Positions 1 through 8,100 of a stretch of 38,427 bases of DNA are shown here, piece after piece. The stretch covers positions 1 to 38,427 of the forward strand of contig CAIRMX010000065.1 in assembly GCA_903879805.1 (NCBI GenBank), read 5' to 3'. Every line of letters starts with the position of its first letter. Position 1 is the first letter of the stretch. Origin of the DNA: an uncultured Alphaproteobacteria bacterium. Lineage in GTDB: Bacteria; Pseudomonadota; Alphaproteobacteria; Rickettsiales; UBA1997. The translations under genes and the position numbers were made by a program. The notes below the pieces were generated by a model. The model searched no databases, had not been told where the DNA came from, and worked only from the letters and a program-made list of their open reading frames with translations.

Positions 1-44
1 CGACGACGCTCGCGCTTTGCTCAGGGACCTATTTAGTATTGAAG

Positions 45-2567
45 TTACTTCTTCGCTTTCTTTGAAAATCTTCCTCTTCTTCCACCACCCGCCGCTTTCT
101 TCGCAAGATCAGTTGCAATCAAATCAACCGCGCGATTCAAACCAACTTCAAGCACACTGTCTTCTTTCAAAGAGGTGTATTTCTTGTCGTGCAGCAAATA
201 AGGCCCAAATGGTCCAATGTTTGCGACAATTTTTTGGCCACTTTCTGGGTGAGTTCCAACTTCGCGAGGCAGCGACAAAAGATCCGCCGCGTCTTTCAAA
301 GTAATCAAATTTGGATCTAGAGTTTTTGGAATCGAAATACGTTTTGGTTTTTTCACCTTCGGTTTTTTCGCCGGTTTTTCTACAGCTTTTTTCACCTTAG
401 CTTTAGCTTTACTTGGTTTTTTAAGCTTCGCTTTTTCTTCTTTCTCTTTTGCTTTCGCCTCTTTTTCCTTGGCCTTTTCCGCTTCGGCTTCAGTGATTAC
501 TTCACTTCCGACCAATTCTAAGTAAGGCCCGTAAGGTCCAATTTTCACCATCACTTCGAAGCCAGTTTTTGGATCAACGCCCAAACTTCTTGGTTCGAAT
601 TGTGGTTTTCTTTCTCCATCTTCACCCAAATCACCATCTTTTTCAAAAAGCTGCATGGTGTGTTTGCACTCAGGATAGTTCGAACAACCAATGAAGGCGC
701 CGAATTTGCCGAGGCGTAGGCTTAATTTTCCGGTGTTACAAGTTGGGCAAGAATCTTTCAAAGCACCCTTCTCATCCACACCAAAAATGTGGAAGCCAAC
801 TTTTTGGTTTAACACTTCTAAAACTTCGCCAAATGGCTTTTCGCTTACTTCAGAAGTTGATTTACTGAAATCTCCCCAGAATTTTTTAAGAAAAGTTTTC
901 CAATTCATTTTGCCGTTAGAGATGATGTCTAGCTCATCTTCCAAATTCGCCGTGTAGTCGAATTCAACATATTTGGCGAAAAATTCTTTCAAGAAAGTTG
1001 TCACAATTCTGCCACGCTCTTCGGGGAAGAAGCGCTTTTTATCTAGCTTTACGTAGCCACGATCTTGCAAAACTGAAATGATTGCCGCGTAAGTTGACGG
1101 ACGACCGATTCCTAATTCTTCCATTTTTTTAACGAGGCTTGCTTCCGAATATCTTGGTGGCGGCTCGGTAAAATGTTGTTGCGGCTTCACATCAAGTAGC
1201 GCCAAATTTTCTTTTTCGCGAAGCTCAGGAAGATTCTGTTTTGAGTCGTCTTCGTCAGCTTCATTGTCGTCGCGATCTTCGCGATAAACTTTGTAGAAAC
1301 CGTCAAATTTGATTGTTGAACCAGTAGCACGCGCTTTGGCGTAAGCTGGAACTGTCGCAATGTCTGCCACAACTTGGTCAAAAATAACGTCGGTCATTTG
1401 TGAGGCCAAAGTTCTTTTCCAGATCAAATCGTAAAGCGCGAATTGGCCGTCTTCTAAATATTGTTTAACTTTGTCTGGCGAAAGTGAGAAGTCGGTTGGA
1501 CGGATTGCCTCGTGCGCTTCTTGAGCATTTTTGATTTTGCTTTTGAAAACATTTGGCTCGGTCGGCAAATAATCTTTGCCGTAAAGTGCATTAATTTTTT
1601 CACGAACTGCGGTAACAGCTTCCGCGGTCAAAGAAACCGAGTCAGTTCTCATGTAAGTAATCAAACCTTGTGCCACGCCGTCAATTTCAATTCCTTCGTA
1701 AAGGCGTTGCGCGGTTGACATGGTGCGACTCACCGAAAAACCAAGTTTACGTGCTGCTTCTTGTTGTAGTGAAGAAGTGATGAAAGGCGGGTTAGAACGA
1801 CGTTTGGCCTGCTTTTTGGTGACCGCAACTACGTGATATTTTTTCTCTTCAAGAAGTTGTTTGATTTTACCTGATTGGGCCTCGGTAACAATTGAAAATC
1901 TCTCAAGTTTCTTGCCTTCAATTTCAGTAACGCTCGCCTGAAACTCAGCATTCTTCTCGTTTTTGAGATCAATTTTAATGTCCCAATATTCTTCACTTTT
2001 AAAAGCATCAATTTCATCTTCGCGATCGCAAACAAGGCGCAAAGCCACTGATTGCACGCGTCCTGCTGATCTGCTGCCTGGCAATTTACGCCACAAAACT
2101 GGTGATAAAGTAAAGCCCACTAAATAATCCAAAGCGCGGCGAGCCTGTTGGGCATTGACCAAATCCATGTCGATGTCGCGTGGATTTTTGATTGCTTCAA
2201 CGATCGAATTTTTAGTAATGGCATTAAAGACAACGCGCTCAACTTTCACCGTGGCTTTAATTGCCTTCTTCTGTTTCAAAACTTCCAAAACGTGCCAAGC
2301 GATTGATTCACCTTCGCGATCTGGATCGGGTGCGAGAATCAGCTTGCTGCAAAGCTTGGCGGCATCGACGATTTCTTTAACATTCTTTGAAGATTTTGCC
2401 GAAACCTCGTAACTCATGGCAAAATCATTATTTGGATCAACCGAACCATTTTTGCTTGGCAAGTCGCGAACATGGCCAAATGAGGCTAGAACCTTGTAGT
2501 CGCTGCCTAAATATTTGCCGATTGTTTTCGCCTTAGCCGGAGACTCGACGATTAAAAGATTTTTCAT
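45..2567 (-). CDS. topA: DNA topoisomerase I (type IA)
   Basis: This enzyme relaxes negatively supercoiled DNA by transient single-strand cleavage. The N-terminus (LLIVESPAKAKTIGKYLG) opens a Toprim domain, which also shows the acidic motif PDPDREGESIAWH. The catalytic tyrosine is in ITYMRTDS, at about residue 305. A single C-terminal zinc ribbon starts near residue 607 (CPTC ... CSNYPEC). Two topoisomerase C-terminal repeats (IGPYGPYLEL, IGPFGPYLL) flank a long Lys/Ala/Glu-rich linker, and the protein ends in a basic tail, giving about 840 aa. The ORF track starts at a GTG at 2570; I prefer the ATG one codon later because it matches the usual MKNLLIVESPAK start. No clear Shine-Dalgarno is visible, as for most genes here. 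It lies 43 bp downstream of infA. Family assignment is certain; the exact start is slightly less so. Confidence 0.98.
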   Translation of the reverse strand: MKNLLIVESPAKAKTIGKYLGSDYKVLASFGHVRDLPSKNGSVDPNNDFAMSYEVSAKSSKNVKEIVDAAKLCSKLILAPDPDREGESIAWHVLEVLKQKKAIKATVKVERVVFNAITKNSIVEAIKNPRDIDMDLVNAQQARRALDYLVGFTLSPVLWRKLPGSRSAGRVQSVALRLVCDREDEIDAFKSEEYWDIKIDLKNEKNAEFQASVTEIEGKKLERFSIVTEAQSGKIKQLLEEKKYHVVAVTKKQAKRRSNPPFITSSLQQEAARKLGFSVSRTMSTAQRLYEGIEIDGVAQGLITYMRTDSVSLTAEAVTAVREKINALYGKDYLPTEPNVFKSKIKNAQEAHEAIRPTDFSLSPDKVKQYLEDGQFALYDLIWKRTLASQMTDVIFDQVVADIATVPAYAKARATGSTIKFDGFYKVYREDRDDNEADEDDSKQNLPELREKENLALLDVKPQQHFTEPPPRYSEASLVKKMEELGIGRPSTYAAIISVLQDRGYVKLDKKRFFPEERGRIVTTFLKEFFAKYVEFDYTANLEDELDIISNGKMNWKTFLKKFWGDFSKSTSEVSEKPFGEVLEVLNQKVGFHIFGVDEKGALKDSCPTCNTGKLSLRLGKFGAFIGCSNYPECKHTMQLFEKDGDLGEDGERKPQFEPRSLGVDPKTGFEVMVKIGPYGPYLELVGSEVITEAEAEKAKEKEAKAKEKEEKAKLKKPSKAKAKVKKAVEKPAKKPKVKKPKRISIPKTLDPNLITLKDAADLLSLPREVGTHPESGQKIVANIGPFGPYLLHDKKYTSLKEDSVLEVGLNRAVDLIATDLAKKAAGGGRRGRFSKKAKK

Positions 2568-2610
2568 CACTTTGGTTTAAAATTTCTAAAAGGGGCGAGA
2601 AGCGTTTTAA

Positions 2611-2829
2611 CTAAACGTTTCTGCGGACGATGCGGCCTTTAGTGAGATCGTAAGTAGTCATTTCGATTTCAACTTTGTCACCTTTCAACACACGAATTTT
2701 ATTCTTTCTGATCTTGCCCGAGGCGTGCGCTGTAATGATGTGCTTATTTTCCAACTCAACGCGAAAAATAGTATTTGGCAAAACTTCAATGACGATTCCG
2801 TTCATTGAGAGAAGGTCTTCTTTAGGCAT
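2611..2829 (-). CDS. infA: Translation initiation factor IF-1
   Basis: This 72-residue OB-fold protein binds the 30S A site during initiation. The sequence has the family pattern throughout: a MPKED start, then [35 protein letters not shown] and the C-terminal [11 protein letters not shown]. The length is exactly that of bacterial IF-1. It lies 105 bp downstream of pbpC and 43 bp upstream of topA on the same strand. The pbpC-infA gap is the longest in this part of the minus-strand block and may hold infA's own promoter, although I cannot point to convincing -35 and -10 boxes. Confidence 0.97.
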   Translation of the reverse strand: MPKEDLLSMNGIVIEVLPNTIFRVELENKHIITAHASGKIRKNKIRVLKGDKVEIEMTTYDLTKGRIVRRNV

Positions 2830-2934
2830 TTTTCTTTTGTTTTATTTTGTAAAGGGAAGCGCGAAGGCCGCGGAACCTATTTTGGCGAAAAGTAAAATTC
2901 AAGGAGCGTGAGTTGAGATGGTTAATTTGGGGAT

Positions 2935-5133
2935 TTACTTCACATTAAAAACTCGTTCTTCCGTTTTCGTTAGAATCTTTCCGTCACGCCAAACTGTAGC
3001 CTTGACGCGATGCTTACCTTTTTTAATCAACCACAAAAACTTTGATCCAAGCGCGCGCTGCGCTGGTTCTTGATCGATTTTCCATTCCACCTCATCACTT
3101 TCTAAAATTCCCGAAAGGCTCATTTCGAAAGCCTGTTTATCGCTAGGGATTCTTGGATCAAACGCCATTTCCAAACCGTCAGTTGGTCGAAAAATTTCGA
3201 TTTTTTTCTCAGGCATTTTTAATTCGCTAACTTTTTTCTCAGCAGTTTCCGGCAAAAAATATTCGGTGTAAGTGGCGCAATTAGCGCTTTCTTGCGGGTT
3301 AGCACAAACATCTTTGGCAATTAATTTCGGACTCAAAAAAAGCGGCGCCGTTTCAGCATTTTTTGTCAGTTCGTTAAAAATTCCGCGCAGCGCCAAAGAC
3401 GGCCCCAAAGATCCCGTAATCCCGTCAGTTGGCACGTAATCAACATTCCCCATCCAAATTCCCACCGCATATTCGTGATTGTAACCCACAGCCCAAGCGT
3501 CGCGATAATCGGTGGAAGTTCCGGTTTTTACCGCGGTTTGGGTTGGCAGGTTCAAAACGCTGCTGCGGCCAAATTCAAGGTTACGCGCCCAAGGATCAGA
3601 TAAAATATTGCCAATTAGTGACGCCACTTCTGCCGAGTAAATTTGCTTTTTTTGCGACTGCTCGCTTTGGTCAAAAGTAATTTTTAACGGCGCAAACTCA
3701 CCTTGATTTGCCAGCGCCACGTAAGCCTGAACCAACTCAAATAAAGTTACCTCACCATTTCCTAAAGCCAAACCGTCTCCGTAAAAATCAGCAGATTGCC
3801 GCAAACTTTCAAAACCAAGGTTTTGCAAAATCGGCAAATATTTTTCCGGCGTCACGTAAGCCGCCGCGTGCAATGCCGGAATATTCAGAGAATTGCCCAA
3901 AGCCGTACGCAGCGAAACCTTGCCGTAATAGCCTTTGCTGTAATTGTGAAAGTGATGAATCCCCTTCCCCACTGTTTCCGAGTAAGGCGCATCATTAATA
4001 ATTGTTGCCGCGGTCCAGCCTTTTTCGAGCGCCGCAGCATATAAAAATGGCTTAAGGGTTGAACCAGGTTGACGTGGTACTGTGACCATGTCGATCTTAC
4101 ATCCCCTTGCCTCATTGGCCGTTTTTTCGCAATCAATTCCTACCGAAACCCAAGCGATAATTTCGTGAGTTTTATGATTCACCACTAGAGCCGCAGCGTT
4201 TTTAATGTTTTTTGATTCGAGTGCCTTCAGACGATTTTCCAGCAAATCTTTAATAAAAATTTGCAGATTGCCTTGCAGCGTTGTGACAATTTTTGACTGG
4301 TCGCGCACCAGTTTGTTTTCAGGATGACGGCGCACGTAATCAACAAAATGCATCGCCTCAATTGACAATTTTGCTGGATCTAAAACTAAGTCGTATTTTT
4401 CCAAATTTGCCACCGACTCGGCGTCAAGCAACTTACGCTCCAGCAGCGCTTCGGCTAATCTTTTAACCGCATCATCAATTTGCACTTTACCGGCGTAAAG
4501 ATCGAATTTGGACGGAGCCCGCACCAGCACAACCAGCGCCAGAATTTCTTTGGTATTTAGCGTGTTAATGTCGCGATTAAAATAAAAACGCGCCGCCTGC
4601 ACCACGCCTCGCCGATTAGCGGTGTAAGGCACTTGATTGAGGTAAAATTCTAAAATGTCGGGCTTGCTTGCCTTAGTTTCCAAAGCAATCGCTTCCAAGC
4701 CTTCAATCCATTTCGCCCAGTAAGATCGGCGATGCGGATGCAACATTCTCACCACTTGTTCGGTAATTGTGCTGGCACCACGCGAAAAATTATCGCGCTT
4801 CACATGCTGCAAAGCCGCGCTTCCACGAGCTAGCCAATCAACACCGTGATGCTCGAAAAAGCGGCGATCTTCAGAAATTAAGAAGGCTTGTTGCAGGATT
4901 TCAGGGATTTGGTGCAGCGCGATATTGTCGGAAGAGTTCCAGCGATTTTGGTAGGAGAAAGTTAAGGGCTTGCCGTCGCGATCTAGGATTTGCAGATTGT
5001 TACTATCAGAGGTAATTGAGCGAAAATCTTGGTAAGGAAATTTGAAATCGAAGATGGTTTTGGCAAGCAGCAGAATAAAAATAACGAGCAGAAATTGGCA
5101 GAATCTTTTAAAAATTTTACCAATTCGCTGCAT
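2935..5133 (-). CDS. pbpC: Penicillin-binding protein 1C (bifunctional glycosyltransferase/transpeptidase)
   Basis: This membrane-anchored peptidoglycan polymerase has one N-terminal transmembrane helix (about residues 12-30). A GT51 glycosyltransferase domain carries the catalytic-Glu motif SEDRRFFEHHGVDW. The transpeptidase domain has SxxK at about Ser358 (PGSTLKPF), SxN (GNSLN) and KTGTS. A C-terminal beta domain follows (from about residue 640), as in PBP1C. The 732-aa length fits PBP1C rather than PBP1A. The start codon lies 3 bp after the stop of the alpha-2-macroglobulin gene, so the two are almost certainly co-translated. The pbpC/macroglobulin pairing is conserved in many proteobacteria and is read as cell-wall repair linked to protease trapping. 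Confidence 0.96.
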   Translation of the reverse strand: MQRIGKIFKRFCQFLLVIFILLLAKTIFDFKFPYQDFRSITSDSNNLQILDRDGKPLTFSYQNRWNSSDNIALHQIPEILQQAFLISEDRRFFEHHGVDWLARGSAALQHVKRDNFSRGASTITEQVVRMLHPHRRSYWAKWIEGLEAIALETKASKPDILEFYLNQVPYTANRRGVVQAARFYFNRDINTLNTKEILALVVLVRAPSKFDLYAGKVQIDDAVKRLAEALLERKLLDAESVANLEKYDLVLDPAKLSIEAMHFVDYVRRHPENKLVRDQSKIVTTLQGNLQIFIKDLLENRLKALESKNIKNAAALVVNHKTHEIIAWVSVGIDCEKTANEARGCKIDMVTVPRQPGSTLKPFLYAAALEKGWTAATIINDAPYSETVGKGIHHFHNYSKGYYGKVSLRTALGNSLNIPALHAAAYVTPEKYLPILQNLGFESLRQSADFYGDGLALGNGEVTLFELVQAYVALANQGEFAPLKITFDQSEQSQKKQIYSAEVASLIGNILSDPWARNLEFGRSSVLNLPTQTAVKTGTSTDYRDAWAVGYNHEYAVGIWMGNVDYVPTDGITGSLGPSLALRGIFNELTKNAETAPLFLSPKLIAKDVCANPQESANCATYTEYFLPETAEKKVSELKMPEKKIEIFRPTDGLEMAFDPRIPSDKQAFEMSLSGILESDEVEWKIDQEPAQRALGSKFLWLIKKGKHRVKATVWRDGKILTKTEERVFNVK

Positions 5134-5136
5134 GTT

Positions 5137-8100
5137 TTACTGAGCGCCAGAATTGATCTTAAATCGCTCAGTAACGCCTTTTCCAAAAACATCCGGTTCA
5201 TACATTTCTTCCGCCATTACCGGCATTGCCACGAAATTTCCCGCAGCGATTGCTTGGGCTACGTAAGATAAATGGTAATTTCCCGCTTCTAAATATTCTG
5301 AATAAAATCGCACCGAATCATTGCGCAGCTCTTTGTGGTAGAAGCCTTCGCCAAATAAATTCCACTCTGAAAATTTAAACCAGCGCGAACCTGCTGCTGC
5401 TTTGAAATCGGCTTTTTTCGCATCAATAATTGAAGCAGTTGCAATGTCGCGATTAATCGGCTCTAGGCCACCCGGCACTGGATCGTTAACTACAACAAAA
5501 TTTCTAGCCGTTGGTAGCGAGACAAAAATATCAACTCGCACCACTTCCGACTGTTTAATTTCGGAAGGCGATTTGAGCAGCACCCACTTGCCTTGACGCT
5601 CAACGCTATATTCGCGTTTAATTTCAATTCCGGCGTTAGTTGCGGTGGCGCGATCATCTAATGACGAGAAAGTTAGACGCGTTGAATAATAAAGCCTGCC
5701 CGCGCCAATGCGCGAGATTGCAGCTTTGACGCTTTTGCCGACATCACTTGCTTCGATGTTTTTAACGAAAGTTACTGGCGCATCTTTGACGTCAGAAAAC
5801 TTAGTTTCGCCAAATTTTTTGCCGTCGAGTGCCACTTCAACTTTCATGTTTGGCGCCACGCTTTCGTAAGCTCTGGCATAATCGAAAAGCCCGTTCAAAC
5901 AGAAAACATTTTCCTGAGTATTTTCAAATTTTCCGGCGGTAATGGCGCGCACTAATTTGTGTGGCACGTCTCCGACTAAATCTTTGCCTTCAGGGCGTCT
6001 GCCTAATTCGCTGAAAGTTGAAAGCACAGCGCAACTGTCGCGCATTGGGCTGGAAAGGATGCGACTGTAGCCATCGGTTGATTCTTGATTAAAAGTAAAT
6101 TTACCGCCCGATTGATTTGAGCTGGATAAAATCATTCGTGAAGCTTCTAAAGCAAAACTACTGCCGCCATTAACTTTCATTGCAGCTTGCGCGAAGTAGG
6201 CTTTGCCAAATAAATTCATTTCCGGCAAACGACCGCGGTAACGCTCTAAATCTGCCAAAGAAATTTTATTATTTTCGGCAAGTGCTGCAAGTGCAACGGC
6301 TCGAACACTTGATGTCATTCCTCTAATGTAGAAATCAGGGGAACTTTCCTGTTTTAAGAAATTATCAAGATAGGCGTGAAGCTTGTTTTCAACTTCTGTT
6401 GGAACTTTGTAACCGCTCTTTTTCAACCAGTTAAAAGCCAAGGCGGTGTAGGCGCTAAGATATGGATCAACATATTGATCTTGCGCCACGAAATAAGTCA
6501 TGCCGCCATTTGCTGCTTGAAAATTCGCCGCGTTTTTCAAGGTTTCCGCCGGTAGTTTATCTGCTTCCGGCCATTGAAAATCTTTTTGCACGTAATACTT
6601 CAAACCCAAATAGCGCGAGGCCATGACCGCTTTGGTAATGCGTTGCTCCCAGCAAAGATACGGATAATCGCGCAAATATTTGAAGGCAGAATCCATATTT
6701 CCAATCACTGACGCCGAAGCAACAATACTAACGCCACCAACATCGGTGCGGATTTTCATTGGGAATTTAATCGATTCTTCCGCCTTGTCTTCAGTGGTGG
6801 TTGCGTAATTTGCCGAGGCTTCAAGCGACAGGCGTTTATTCACCGTCAGCACTTGCTCCATTGCGTCGCCGTCAATTTCATCTTTGGCAACGGCGCGGAA
6901 AGTGATTTTGCCAGCAAGCTTAGTTTGCATCGGCATTTTCACCAAAGTTCTTTTGTAAGGCTCAAGCTCTAACTGCTTTTTCACAGCAGGATCGCCGCTG
7001 CTTGCGGTGACAATCACGCTGACATTACGTTTCTTGTCGGTACGATTCATGATGCTGAAAACCGCGTCAAAACTATCTCCCTCGATTACCTGATTTGGCA
7101 TTACCGGACGAATCTCGGTTGGTTTATTTACCTTAAAATTGGCCTCGCCCAAACCCAATCTGTCGCTTGGTGTCACCGCTAAAACTAAAACGCGCCAGCC
7201 AGTTAGGTTGTCAGGCGCTTCAAATTCAACATTGGCATTGCCGTTAGCGTCAGCGGCAAGTGATGGATTCCAATAGCTGACAAATTTGAATAAGTTGCGC
7301 ATTGAAATATCAGCACCGCCGTCGCCACCAGCATTGGCACCTTTTTTCTCAAATTTTTGGCGGCCGATTAAACGAGTCAGCAAGCTGTAATTTCTAAGAT
7401 CTAAACCTTCTAAATTGTAGAAACCTTGGTAAGGATCGAAATATTTTTTGCCGCGGGCGACAAGGTCGAACACCGATTCATCAAGCACAACAACCGCAAA
7501 TTCGATTGGCTCTTTTTTATTTTTGAGGCGCGGCTCGGCGTGGATAGTGAGTTTAACTTTTTCACGCGGCTTGTAAGTATCGCGATCAGCTTTGGCAGTT
7601 ACCGCCATTTCCTTAACTTTATCAGTAATTGGCACATTAACGTAACCAATACGGAAGGCCGGTTTGCCTAGATCGACCTGATTTTCAACTGGCTTGTTAG
7701 CGCGCGGCGAAAAGACCACAACCGACAAATAAAAACCCGGAACGTAATCTGGCTTAACTTTAAATTCGATGATCGGAGTGCTGCCCTCTAAGGTTTGCAC
7801 GAATGAATCAATCACGCCGTAACGCTCAATTGTCACCAAAGCTTTGGCTCCGGGATAAGGGTTTTTTACCAAATAGCGCGCTTTGTCGCCAACTTTGTAA
7901 GTTGGTTTTTCTGGCACGATTGTAAGCGCTGAATCGTCAGAGGAGTCATCCCACAAAACACGCCCCGAACCGGTAACATACATGTTCACATCGGTGCTGT
8001 GGGCATTTCCTTTGGTATCAGAAATTTTGGCAGTGACGCGGTAATATCCCGCATCTTTTGGAGTGAATTTGCAGCTGGCCGCAATTTTTTGCGACTCGCC